Below are positions 46,735 through 59,457 of a stretch of DNA of 64,000 nt, one piece after another. The stretch is from Dryococelus australis (taxonomy: Eukaryota > Arthropoda > Insecta > Phasmatodea > Phasmatidae): contig CM056994.1 in the NCBI GenBank assembly GCA_029891345.1, positions 142,126,457 through 142,190,456 on the forward strand, given 5' to 3'. The notes beneath the pieces are model-generated. The model saw only the letters and a program-made list of their open reading frames with translations. It was not told the DNA's origin and searched no databases. Numbering within the stretch: position 1 is the stretch's first letter; every line of letters begins with the position of its first letter. A program made the position numbers and the translations under genes.

Positions 46735-47255
46735 GCTTTGCGTGAATATGTCTACGTTTACGCGCTCGGATGCCTCGACGTATATTTTACGTTCCCGGCA
46801 CAATTTCACTCGATCATATCGGATTTTATGGGTATCACTGGATTTCTTTGGGGATGCTCTTTTCAACCGTATACGATGTGTGTATTTCGACTTGGCTTTC
46901 TGACGAGTAGAGGCCGAAATTGTGTTACGTTTTCTTAATTTTTTACTTTAAGCACATACAATTTCCCCATAACTACAACACACAAATCTTTTTATAGACG
47001 CAATCGATTTATCTTGACGAGAGCTGTCAATTGAAACTTAAAAGAGCATCGTAGCTTCTCAAATTCAAAAGTTATACTACGCAGAAGTAAAGAGACGCGG
47101 CAAACGAACTAAAAATTGAGCCCCCCCAACCCCCAAACCTCCCCAACCCACTTCATATATGTGCGTGACGATTCGTAGTCCTCATTCAATGCATCATACT
47201 CTTAGATCCTTTGGCAATCGACTGGTGTAATTGCATTTTTAATGTAGACGATAGA
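46735..47255 (-). repeat. Dispersed repeat, copy 2, with an open minus-strand frame
   Basis: Direct repeat of 38990-39545. The minus-strand frame open from about 46938 down to 46648 reads KLRKRNTISASTRQKAKSKY, then HRIRLKRASPKKSSDTHKI and YDRVKLCRERKIYVEASERV. It is strongly basic. The protein is not one I can name. Nearby at 47211-47456 (+) an 81-codon frame begins; it has no known motif. Confidence 0.6.
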
Positions 47256-47259
47256 TTCG

Positions 47260-49445
47260 GAGCTGCAATACCAAACTATATCCCTCGATATTGTTATGAT
47301 CTGATTTCTTGGATTGCCTCCCATTATGGTTGCAAATTTAAAGACGTACTCTCATCAAAACTGAAAACAAGGGAAAGAAGATACTTTTCAAGTAACTTTC
47401 ACGTAGAGCATATGAACTGGAAAGTTAAGAAGCTGTGCCAAGTGGAATACCTGTAATGCTGCATAGCTGCCTAGGTGTGTGTGTTAGATAGAAGAATGGA
47501 AAACTATCGAGGCTACCATATATCGCCTAAGGCGAAACTTAAATACAGTAACCACTTGACATGTTGATTCATTACCTTGCTGAATAGTGTACTCGGCCTT
47601 GAAACACGATGGCATTCGAATCGAGGCTTCCAACGGAAATGTGCGAAAAATAATAAATAATTACCTCCTCCAACTTGAACATAGCAACCAGACGTAACGT
47701 GATAAACGATATTTTCCATGTGTATAAATAATGTGCTGAATGGCTTATTTTATGTACACGCAGGTAAAGAAACTACAAACGAAGAGGTGTTTGTAATATT
47801 TAGATTGATTATGTTAATATATTATGATAATATTTCTTTCGTTTTCTTTCATATTGTTGCGTCGCATTTACGTTAGATACTGCTGTTTGTGATTTCTAAT
47901 ATTTGGTTCCATGCTCAATGCTGTATTCCCAAAAAGCAGAAATTTGACAATTATTTTAAATAATTTTCTTGATAAATTGTCGAAAATGTTATCAGTCTAT
48001 TATATTATCCTGCTGTGGGTTGTATTTAAGTCAACATTTTTTGCTGTCAAAAGTCGTACGTAACCGTAAAATTTGTGACTTTCTATTCATGGGCTGAAGA
48101 TTCATTAGGATAGCAAATGGGTAAAAGCATTCACTCATCTAATCCGTGGGTATTTTTCTGTGCTCAATAGGAGTGAGACCTACTATAGTAAAGAAGTTTC
48201 GCTATTATCAGAATTTATCTGCACGTTTCTTGTGCACATAATATAAATATTTTGTGTAGTTTGTATTTCCACACTCTTACAAACAAACAGGTCAGTGAAC
48301 TGACAGCAGTAGGCCTAATTTTCAAATGCAGTAGAACGGTTCAGTTCCTGAACATAATGTGATGCAGCAGACAAAGAATTCATATGACTTCTACTTGGCT
48401 TCCTAATGCTCCCCATAAAAATCTAAAAATAAACTGAAAACAGTAGAGAGAAAGTATTATAGTGCGGTAGAAACAATTGCGCTGATAAAAGTAGTGAGAG
48501 TGACAAAAAATTATTATATGTTTGCTCTGTTTGAATGCGCGCAAATTTTGTAATCGACGGTGTATAGTATGTACGTAGATATTTGAATGTTTATATGTAT
48601 TTACGTACGTATGCACTTATGTATGTAAATATGTACATTGTTTGGATTTTATATTTAAAATTTTGCGTTAAAACGTTATTTTTAATGCAACACTGAAATA
48701 TCATCATTAAAAAATTGGTACCATATTTTCTGTAGCCAGATATTCAAACTTAAAAAAGCAACAAAGTAGTAGTGATAATGCGAATCAAATCTTTACCCAA
48801 AAAATATATTTCCTATTCACCAGTCCCGGTTGGAACATTTTCTCAACGCTTCTTTCTAAACAGGAATTCTTATACATATGTAAGCAATATTGTAAAGTTC
48901 ACTTTTTCCCCGTGTTTTTCACCATGTAATATAAGTAATATTAGAATTATATTTTATTTAATTACGGACAAATTCCGTAAATATAGCAAAGAGCATGGTT
49001 ATTTTTCTGCCTTCACAGACATGCCAAACGTGCTCAACAAGGATCTGGTTAAAAGGGTGGCACAGCCGGAAAGAATTTTTGAAAAGATGAACTAAAATTG
49101 GTTTAATAACTTAAAATGATTTAGTGGCACAATGTAACAAATACATTATCTTCCGGAAAATTTCCCCTAAGTCTGGAAAAATCACGAAAATATTCACTTT
49201 ACTTTGATGTTTTGAATTCGCCTATAATGAATTAAATTGTATGATATATAATTTTTCGTTTCATTAGTTAATGCTATGGGAATATAAAATGCTTGTTACG
49301 CTGTCAATAACTGTAATCGTAATTATATATATCATGGACCAAAAGTTACTTGCATACGAAAAACGCTGAAGTTCCAGAGAAGTTTTGTTCAACCACACAA
49401 CTTATGAATTTCGCGATTATAAAAAAATATTTCATTTTAATTTGT
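47260..49445. other. No gene recognised
   Basis: AT-rich. A 107-codon plus-strand frame (48772-49095) and several shorter ones show no motif I recognise. Phasing by chance in AT-rich sequence is the simplest explanation. Confidence 0.4.
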
Positions 49446-51140
49446 CATTTAGTAGTAGGGTATAGTTCTTTCCAGCACAGGGGATGGGGCTTGTGGATCG
49501 GTGGATCTGACCTTGACCTAAAAATATCCCGTCTTTTTTCTCCCAAAATCTCTCATTTTCACAAAAAAATCGTACGTTTTAGCCCATAGAGGCTTAGAAT
49601 TTACCTTTTCTCCTTAAAAATATACAGTTTCTGCCTAAAAAATTTCCCGTTTTCCCCTCAAAACAATCCATGTTCTAGAATCTGCAGGAGCGAGCCACAG
49701 AAAGGCAAAAACGTGTCAATTTATGTGATTTTAGAGGCTGGTTATTGCTCCTAGCCTACATAATGAGAAATTAGTATATCAAAATTAATTTAATAATTAC
49801 TCTTATATAATTAAACATATATGCAATTACAAAATTTAACAACGTAAATATTAAGTGCTATATATGACAGGACTCGTCTTTTCAAAGAGCAAACGATGAG
49901 AATGTCATAATGAAATTACTTTAAAAATTATTCATTTTTTAAATTTAAATATGTTTTTATAATTAAAAAGTTTGAAGGCAAGTATTAAGTGTTACATATA
50001 ACCGGACTCGCCGTTTCAAGGCGCATACAATCGTGATGTCATACCACCATTTTGCCTTGTTTTTTAATGCTCTATAATTCTGTTTTGGCTCTTTTTTCTC
50101 TCTTTTTCTGTTATTCCATCTTTCTCTCTTCGTTCCTTTCGTTTCTTTTCTTTATCTCTTGTCTCCCTCAATCCATTACACTCTCTCTGTTCCTATTCCA
50201 TTTCACTCTTGTCCCTATAATCATTCCATATGTTTTATCTCTTTCTTTTCTTTTTATTCCGTCTTGCCTTTCTCTTTCGTTTCTCTTGTCTCTCTCGCAT
50301 TCCATCTCTTTATCTCCTGTGTCTCTTTCAGCCCTTTGATTTTCTTGGAGTTATCCCATTTTTGTTCTTTATGTCTCTCCCTTTCTTTCTCTTTTTCTCT
50401 TTTCTTTCTGTCTTGTCTCTCTCGTTCGTCGATTAGTCACTTTGCTCCACTTATCACTCACGCTTGTTCGACACCACCGTCTACATAGTTCTTTCATCGC
50501 CTGCTAGAGTGTGCGCATCGTCGGCGTGTATATTTATTTACGAATTTAAAGATATAATTTTCCATACACAAGAAGGTACGTAAAATATTATTGTTGCGTA
50601 CATTCCATGCCGGACTTTGCTAAAAATATTCTAATTTTAATACTTTAAAAATCAAATCATTCGATATTTTTTTTAGAAAATCTTTATTTTTTTTAAATAT
50701 GTTATATTATTCAATTTATTTTTACTTTTGCACGAAAATTTAGTCGCCTTGCCTTGTATGGATGCACACATGCACGCAAGCACACAGCGACAGGTAAGCC
50801 AGGTAAACGTGCCTGCTGCGACATGCGCATGCAGCGACGTCCGTAGCTAGGAACTGCATGTGGGTGGATGGGAGGGGTCGGGGAGTCATTACCACGAGAC
50901 CCTCGGCTGGCTGCCCTGCCAATCAGATTTCTATGGAGTGGCGAATTTATAAATAAGTAGAATTATTTAAACTTACTTTATTTATTAATTTAAAAAAAAT
51001 AAAACTAAATGTTTGAAAATACGGTAAAATATGTTTTAAATGCATTGTTCACGCAAATTTACTTTATAGAACATAAATTATGTAAATTTTACACATTGCC
51101 ATAATACCTGGTAACATTAAAAAATAAATAAAAAGTTATC

Positions 51141-51228
51141 ATGCTCCGACAGAATACGAACCCGGTATCTTTGTCTTAGAAGTCAAGCATGCTTATCCGT
51201 GAGCCAACAGAAGGTCACATGAAAGCAA
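51141..51228 (-). other. tRNA-Arg(UCU)-like sequence in the left arm
   Basis: On the minus strand: GGATAAGCATG (box A region), TGACTTCTAAGAC (anticodon loop with TCT) and GGGTTCGTATTC (box B). The stems are imperfect and the acceptor ends do not pair, so it is probably a tRNA-derived (SINE-like) sequence or a pseudogene. The matching sequence in the other arm is at 61424-61505. Confidence 0.5.
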
Positions 51229-52173
51229 AGTCTTAAATATTGTAATAAAATAGTTTCGAAAGTTTCTAAATCTCATTTACCTAAGCCCATATAAAAAATT
51301 TAATTTTCTTTTTTAAAAATTATGCAGCAAGTCGGGCTGTAAGCAACTGAATATGTGCAGGCATTTAGGTAGGCAAATACAATTTGCGAACTTTTAGGAA
51401 GCAGACATAGCTTGGTAAATAATTGCTTCATAGTGCCTTTTTTAAACAAAATCTGTTTATAACAGACTGGTTATGATAGACGATTAAAATAGGAGAGTAA
51501 AATAACTGTATTTAGTATTCAATATTAAAATTTATTTAACATTTTTAAGTTGTAATGAAAATGTACTTAAAGTATAGGAAAAAGTTATTTCAACATCATT
51601 TCAGGTCTCCTTTCTTCTAGACTATATTATAAACGATGTTAATTATTTATTACCATGACTATTTTTCCTAGTCATAACTATCATACTCGGGTTTTAATCA
51701 ATCTATGTCTATGTGACTAAACCAAAGACCATTATATTCTTTATATAACAGGCAGCATACAATGCCAGAGGAAAATTAGGGACTTTTCAATTATGTATTT
51801 AAATACATCTGATCTAAAAAATAAAAACTGAAATCGTAAATTTTTCCACGCCATTCACGTAGTGTCTTAAAACAGAATAATCGCTTTCAAGATAATTATT
51901 ATAACCTGCTTGTATGCAGCTCAAGACAGGGTATGCTTGCAAACATCCAACCAGAACCCTTTCTATATAGTCTTCTCGACAAAGTTTCACGACTACCACT
52001 GTCAAACATCTCCATGAAATGAAAGCGACTGCTTATATATACACGCAAGCAGGCACCTTAAAAATCAATGTTCCATCCACTGTAACACATGCATGCTATC
52101 TGCTCTACGGACCAACACCAGACTTACATTGACCAGCATCAAGTTTATCTTTCTAAGAATAACATTTTTAAGT

Positions 52174-52175
52174 GC

Positions 52176-52220
<45 letters not shown>

Positions 52221-52222
52221 TA
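52174..52222. repeat. (TG)n(TA)n microsatellite
   Basis: A GTGTGTGTGT tract runs directly into an alternating TA tract in the left arm. No counterpart of similar length is seen at the paired position in the right arm. Confidence 0.9.
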
Positions 52223-52817
52223 TATAACTTACAAATAATATTTTATTGCTATTGCAGACTTTTCTTCAGAATTTTCTTTATTTATTATTCATATTTAACT
52301 TACATAATTTTAAGTATTTTATTTACATATAGGAGCTTTGTTACTCACACTGACCTTACCAAAAAATGTTCTTACTGCTCATACTTTCTGCTCTACTGGT
52401 CACACTACCAAATATATACTGACCACCCATAGGATCCATTAAACCCCAAGTTATACCACACCACCCAACACCCCATCTCCTATACCCAAAGAAAAAATTT
52501 AATTCAACTACACAACCCAATACATTAAGCACAATATCCATCATAATTCGAGCAACTATTCAGCTGGGGCGAGCCCATTACGTAATACCCATTCTATTAT
52601 TCTACCAACCAACACTGCTTGAACGTACCAAACATACCACCTACTATGATTCTAGCAAACCTTAATAATTTGTCCAAACAGACCATACAAAGCCAATATT
52701 TAGCACATAATAGTGAAACAATATAATTATTTTCATACCATCCACCATGCTGGCTGACATCAGTTAAAATACAACAACCACCCAATACAAACATTTTTTA
52801 CTCAACCATGTATTAGC

Positions 52818-52823
<6 letters not shown>

Positions 52824-52908
<85 letters not shown>

Positions 52909-52911
52909 TAT
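52824..52911. repeat. (CA)n(TA)n microsatellite
   Basis: About 18 CA repeats are followed by about 22 TA repeats. It interrupts the left arm of the giant inverted repeat; the right arm lacks it. The open frame beginning at 52861 is an artefact of the TA tract. Confidence 0.95.
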
Positions 52912-53159
52912 CTATACCATTCTACTTACACAAACAATCTCAAGACAGATATCCTTGAAAACATTTCACCCAACATACTATTCATTATAACCCAAGAGTA
53001 CCAAGCATATTTTATAGTCCAGACTGAACCTCGAACCTTAACCCTACGTTTGGTGCCCGCACTGCAAAATACGGTGCCTTTGGTGATAAGTGAGGTTGCC
53101 TTCGGTGCTATATGCGGTGTCTGCTGTGCAGTGTGTGGTGCTGACCTTTACTTACTCCA

Positions 53160-53480
53160 AAATGACTATAAATAAATAAAAATTACCCTAAATGACTCCA
53201 AAGTCACTCTGAATGACTCTAAATGACTCCTAAATTACTCAAAATAGCTCTAAATTAATCCAGTATATCTCCTACATGATACCAAAATGACTCCAAATGA
53301 TTCTATATGATTCCAAAATTACTAAAAATTACTAGATGAATCGAAATGCCCACAAAATGACACAAAATTATTCTTAATGACTCTAAATGACAATAAACGA
53401 TTACTTAATGACTCTAAATGAATCCAAAGTAACTATTAATAATTCTAAATTACTCTTAATGTTTCTAAATCTTTGAAATT
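53160..53480 (+). repeat. ~10-bp tandem repeat (AAATGACTCT type)
   Basis: Degenerate copies of AAATGACTCTA/C follow each other. The complementary array (GAGTCATTTAG type) lies at 59460-59660, at the inner end of the right arm. It marks the inner boundary of both arms. Confidence 0.85.
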
Positions 53481-56400
53481 ACTCAACGATTCTCCATCAA
53501 TATAAACGAACAGATTCTGGATAACTCACCATCATTACCAACATAATTTTGAACACCACACCTCAGATATACGAAACAAAATATAAATAACCTTGCTGAC
53601 TATGAGTACTGGGCACTATACCAACCATAACCCTCGCATACTTCAGTCATGCTACACAGATTACACCGTATATGCAACATAACAACTACTCACTTCATAC
53701 CACCCCTATGCCATCCATTAACCCTACCAACCAAAACATACTAGTTGACAACACTCCAGCATACCATACATTAATATAAATCACTCTATCAACCAACAAA
53801 CCAGTAAATTATGCCAGCTATCCGTTATAATAGCAGTTCTTACGAAACCAATCAGGTAGCATACATCCAACATACTTAACAACCACATTGATTACCTAAT
53901 GGTACTGAGTATTACAACAGGTATATAATAACATTCACCGTGATATTCGCTTGCCAGAGTCATGCAATGACGAAATGCATAGAACACATCATATCAACAT
54001 ACTATAACATCTTGATATATAAACGATCCACAACCACAAATAGCCATACTGAACAAAATATCGTTGGCTCTAACCCAAGCATACCTCAGTCAGGCTATTA
54101 ACAATACAGACCCTATCAACCACCATACCTCAGAGTTACTGATCAACCATAACAATCAACTATATTTACTACCATTTCGCCCCATTAACTTCACCAGTTA
54201 CATATAAAACAAGCCATTCCAGCAGCCGAGCCCATCAAATATTCCAATCATAAGCTCCAACCATGTTATCATAAAATCAATACTAATAATTTAAACATAT
54301 ATATCATCCATACTGTCTTAATTGCCAGATAACATAAAGTGCAATCTAAACATACTAATCAACCATATCAGTTAAGCGTTCTGCCCCTCTCATACCAATT
54401 AAACTTTCCAGCAATCCATTGCGCTCTTACCAACTAATCACACAATTAAGACAATTGCCCCACACATCGAAGATTCACTTTTGTCATATTTCTAAAACAA
54501 ATCTTCCTATACAACCAAGTCTTACCGATAGCTTATACCATAGAGATATTCTAGCTGTAACAAACCAAACCATACCGGCAGTCCACACCAGGAGACAATA
54601 CCATCATGTTACTCCATCCATTTCAACCATTCCAAGAGATACAAACCAAAAACATACTAGTCATACATACAAAAAAAAATATATTACCAAGACAAGCTAC
54701 CTATAACAACCATGCAGAGAGGTCATACAGCATACAGTTTCTAAAAGAACTTCTACTAATGATGAGCCTACATACAATTCATATTATTATCTGACTGACC
54801 CACATAACATTCAAGCAATATATTTCGGCCTTCCCTAGTAACTATCGCACCTGTCTTCATACCTCCTGCCCTCCAGTTTACTAGCAGTGATACAGGCATG
54901 TCACTCTCAGAGACAAAGTTATTCATTCAAAATAAACTCCCTCCTGTGTTTAACCCGAACTACCACAATGTCCCAATCAAACATTTCAGACATAGCTACT
55001 GCCATATTTACAGGCCATACAAGCAATGCATACCACCAAACCAGTCAAGAAATTAATATACCCAGGTCATCATACAGAAAAGCTTAAAAAACATAAGGGA
55101 CCACACTCACCTGTCTAGCGAATTTTTCGAGAGGTTTGATCTCTCGAACAGTAGACGCGAGTACGGCCAACTAACTTCCAATGGAGATGAAGGCGAAGGT
55201 TAGGATAGGGCGAGACTATTCCCAGAATTGCCGATAGAGGAGATTCATGTCGACGACAAGATATTTGTTCCCCACCACCGGACCAGATCACATTCACCTA
55301 ATATGACAGTCTGAGAAGGTATCCCTACAACCCTTACGAAAAGAAACTTTACGGTTCGCTACAAAACATATCTATTAAGCTATCGCATTATAAAAAAATA
55401 CGTAGATCTCGTCCAACACACACAACCCTACACAAACGTCTCAGCAGACCAATAACTGTCACTGATCGTTTTTCAATGACTCATGCGAACCAACATTTAT
55501 ATGGTTAGTGGCAAACATCCATTGTTACTATACTTTCCACACACACACACACACACAAGCACAGAATCAGAGTGAAGTAAATACCTAAACTTTCATTGCT
55601 TTTTACCAGTCTGGTTTACCTAATCATGCTAACCATTTTAACCTTTCATGAATGAAGTAATATAGGAGGGAAAAATATATCATATCCAAAATTCCGCCAT
55701 TGGTAACTAAACAGATAAAAAATGTTATAATGCATTACTTTTTAAATAACATTTATTTCATTCTCTTTAAAAAAATAAGTATCTCTAAATGCATCTTACA
55801 AACAAGAAATAAACAACTTATATACCTTAGTCGTATATCACGAAAAGGCGAATACTTTATTTACACATATTCGGAAGGACATTGGTTCGAACAGTCTACC
55901 AGCTCTTACCTATACACATCCAAGACATTCCATTTACTAGAGAACATTCGATATCAGTATTCCATTTCAGCTCTCCTATAGACAAACATTTTGAATTGTC
56001 CTCGGAAAGATGTTATCACCATACCAGGATAATCTATTTACTAGAGAGCATTCACTATAAGTAATAGTTACGTATGAGACAACTTAATAACTCCTACAAA
56101 ACAATCACTTATAAAATTCGTTTTAAAATTCCTGATATACTGTATTTGTTTGATGGATTCATTTATTTTCCAGACATAAATAATAATTTGTTATGCACAT
56201 CCCTTTATGTCCAAGCTTCATTTACAGAAACGGGACTTCATACATATCACAACATTATTATTAATTAAATATTTTGACCAGCTTTTCCGCAATGCCCAAT
56301 CATAATTTAATGCAATTTCCAACAACTATTTATACCAAATCTCCATATGCACACCGAAATTTTTTTAAAATATCTCGTAATATTTTGACGTCATATCATA

Positions 56401-57266
56401 GTCGCTGTTAAAATAAACAGACCGAAAATTATAACTACACTTTCTTCCAGACAAAATATTCTAACTTTTAATATCATAAAAAACTGCACTACCTATATTT
56501 CAAACACTTCAGTTCGTACTATCCAAGACAACAAGACCATCATATAAGCATTCTTATGAAATAGTCCAGCGAATTTCTCTGATAAAACATTCATCGTGTA
56601 ATAGCAAACCACACGCAAACATTTAAATAATATCAACACTTACACAGTTTACAGTAGTCAACGATCCAATCTTAACGAAATCGCATTCCAATAGACCATA
56701 TCATCAAAACAGATATTCAAATGTCCCAGCAGGAAAAACATTCTAACCAACAATACTCGCAGACCATATCATGTCACACCGCCCATTTAGACATGCCATA
56801 ACATCATCTAATAAAAAACATACCACCATTCCATACTTTCAGAACATACCAATTACCTAACAAATATTCCAAATTTTGACCAGCCATAATAACACACCAT
56901 AACATCCATTTGCAAAGACGCATTGCCAGCAAAACTAATATACCATAGAGACAAGGTATATTAAACCTTGATCCATTCATTACGACTACCACCCATCGAA
57001 AAAATTTCTATCTCACAATATTTGAGTTCACAGATAAAAAAAAAAAAAGCTTAACATCCATTTATACATTATTCTGTCATACTAACATTCTAACTTACAA
57101 TACCTCAAATAACTGATCAGAACATAACAACAGTGATCAATATCTACAATACATTCTATTAGACCATATCGGTTATACCAAGCACATTCCTTCATACCAA
57201 CCATGACAATAAAACAACCATATAAGAATTCATATGAAATATTCAAGTTAATTACTCAGGTAAACT

Positions 57267-57305
57267 ATATCATCATCAGCATCATCATCATCATCACCAT
57301 CATAA
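57267..57305 (+). repeat. (CAT)n microsatellite
   Basis: About a dozen CAT/CAG/CAC triplets in a row. No coding role seen. Confidence 0.9.
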
Positions 57306-58930
57306 TGCAGACTTATACTTCCTCTTCAGTCAGATACGATCTCAAACACCCAAAGTAGTCTCAAAGCAATTGCTACAGAAGATGGATAAAATATCCCATT
57401 TTACATTAATTAATAATTGTTTCCTTTCCTTTATTCACAGACGATCCTTTTCTGGAGAAAAAAATCCTTCACAAATTCTCGTATGTATCTTCTAAATACC
57501 ATTTAAATTGCCAGAAAAACCATCTCAATAGCTATACCAAACACGTATATACACATATTTAATGTTCTTATATCCTCACAGCTAACAATTGTTTTGTATA
57601 TATCAAGACATTGCATACAACAGGAAGGGGGAAAAATGTATATTTGATGATATAATGAATAAAAACTATAGTCTTCTATACACTTTATCTTTATTTCACA
57701 CACTTATCAAAAATATACAGTATTACTTACATACCCTCAAACATATTCTCCATTCATCAAAAGTATGTATGTTTTACCCTAATTTTATAGAACATATCTT
57801 ATTGTTAGCAGTCAATGTACGCTTATTCGCATGTACAGTTTGCAGTTAATACATATGTAGTGCTTGTAGCTGGTAGCAAATTGATAGGTACTTCCTTCAT
57901 ATTTTCTAGCGCTAAACCTAGTCGAAAAATGTCGTGCTGCATTACTTGCACTCAGTTCCGATGATCGACAAACAGTACGTTTACACTACTTCTTATTTCT
58001 ATATAGGATATCACTACGAGTAAACACATTATAAAACTTATCACAGTGGTATGACTGGTATGCTGGACTGAACAAGGAATGAATACATTAATGTCGGAGC
58101 GTATTACAACTTTGCTAAATTATTTTCACATTAAAAACATTCACAATGCTTGTAGCGACTTTTCAGAAACCCTTGCTGTCGTCGATGTTGTTGGTGTTAC
58201 AGATGGTAAGTCTTCAACCATTGATGTAATTTTTAGCAGAGTACACTGTCATAGTAGATAATTCCAATCCTGACGATCCCTTCCGCCATGGTCACTGGCG
58301 AAATTACATCCGTTCTTAAATGATGCAGGCTTAAATACTGTTTTAACAACAGAAAAATTAGTTTCGGTTATTCATTTCAAATATCTCATTATAGATCTGC
58401 TGAGAATGAATATGTAAAAAGCAATATGCTTGTTACAGTGTTATCCGAAGGATAATTAAGCTGTTCATTATCTGACCGTCATATTCATCCAACAAACTGT
58501 CATTTTTCTTTACACTTATATATTTATAAATGTTGGATACATTTTTCCGGTTTCTCTTGTAAACCCATTTTATTTCATGTCGTGATACATCAAAGGAATT
58601 ATCTTGGTAGGTGTGTATGCGAGTTTAGTAACTGTGTCGAGAGCTGCAAGTGATTTATCCTTTCCATATGTAACATTAGCTGATAAAAATTATCTGACTG
58701 CTAGAACAACAAACCATCATTTTCTTTATACATTCACGTGGAGAGAAATACATGTTGGATTATTTGTTTCGACGACACACATCATGCTTTTATATACCTA
58801 CAAATGATGTAGCTAAGTCTCAAGACACTCGAACTCAGTCAGAGAAAAATAACACTTACTGGAATGACAGACGAACTGCATATGCGACCATCTCGACTGC
58901 CTCAATATATGTCTGAAAATTAATTTCATT

Positions 58931-59011
58931 GCTCAGGATTCGAACACGCACTACCATTACAAGAAACTAGAGCTTAAAACCAGCATCTTAAACCGCTCGA
59001 CAACCTGACAA
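58931..59011 (-). other. tRNA-Leu(UAA)-like sequence
   Basis: On the minus strand: TTGTCGAGCGGTTTAAGATGC (D-arm/box A), CTGGTTTTAAGCT (anticodon loop with TAA) and GTGTTCGAATCCTGAGC (T-arm/box B). Overall length and a variable-arm region fit a class II leucine tRNA, but the anticodon, T and acceptor stems pair incompletely. Most likely a tRNA pseudogene or tRNA-derived SINE head. Confidence 0.45.
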
Positions 59012-59142
59012 GTTCAGAAAAAGTTTGTATAATGAAAATTCTTAACTTTATCCTTCGATGATGTCATAGTATCTAAACCTTACTTACTATCTGTTAAAAA
59101 TATACCGTTTAAAACAAAAATAAACATAAATTTTTACCACAG

Positions 59143-59457
59143 TTTTAAATATGCAGACAAAATCATAAAACCTTCGCGATTGGGAGCAGTCTGAGAAGAA
59201 CACACGTTCACCCAGAAGAAAAAATTCAATAGTATGTACAGTCCTAGCTTATATATAATTATGTGCATTCCTATCTTATAGATAATAATATATACATATA
59301 TTTCATATTAGTATATATTGTCTTATATATAAACATATATTGTTGTCATATATTTATATATTCCTATGTATTCTCTTCTGGACGAACGTGTCTTTGGGTT
59401 TTCTCAGAGTGCTCCCAATCGCGAAGGTTTTATGATTTTTTCTGCATATTTAAAATT
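59143..59457. mobile_element. Small inverted-repeat (MITE-like) element, ~315 bp
   Basis: Bases 59143-59217 and 59374-59457 are inverted copies of each other; the shared core is CCTTCGCGATTGGGAGCA and its complement. About 155 AT-rich bases with alternating TA steps separate the arms. It abuts the inner end of the right arm of the giant inverted repeat. It has no coding capacity. Confidence 0.8.

Larger units (their letters stand above)
49446..53480 (+). repeat. Left arm of a giant inverted repeat
   Basis: Colinear with the complement of 59455-63169. Anchors, left to right: 49446-49505 / 63110-63169; 49681-49775 / 62865-62960; 49990-50060 / 62565-62645; CT-rich 50085-50440 / GA-rich 62160-62560; 50740-50930 / 61710-61860; 51141-51228 / 61424-61505; 51330-51420 / 61230-61312; 52030-52150 / 60420-60530; 52355-52620 / 60040-60270; 52730-52810 / 59840-59925; 52915-53045 / 59670-59830; 53160-53480 / 59460-59660. 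Identity is moderate, with gaps. No protein is recognised. Confidence 0.85.
53481..59142. other. Centre of the giant inverted repeat; no gene recognised
   Basis: From 53.5 to about 57.2 kb the plus strand is poor in G and rich in recurring ACCATA/CATACCAAC-like words, giving a strong strand asymmetry. Many short frames (for example 54419-54706 and 54887-55087) lack known domains. Microsatellites occur: (CA)n at about 55536-55556 and (CAT)n at 57267-57305. 57.4-59.1 kb is AT-rich with no recognisable gene. Confidence 0.45.

Noticed and set aside
50052..50488. Overlapping open frames of 68-109 codons
   Set aside because: They lie in the CT-rich block of the left arm; the composition (Ser/Leu/Phe only) and the mirrored GA-rich frame at 62286-62642 show they are low-complexity artefacts.
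51141..51228. Functional tRNA gene
   Set aside because: Box A, anticodon loop and box B are present, but the acceptor and other stems do not pair; kept only as tRNA-like.
52861..53175. 104-codon open frame starting with repeated Tyr-Ile
   Set aside because: It begins in the (TA)n microsatellite and crosses unrelated repeat sequence; no domain is visible.
54419..55087. Short Thr/His/Gln-rich frames in the centre of the giant inverted repeat
   Set aside because: Explained by the G-poor ACCATA-rich composition; no domain and no matching frame elsewhere.
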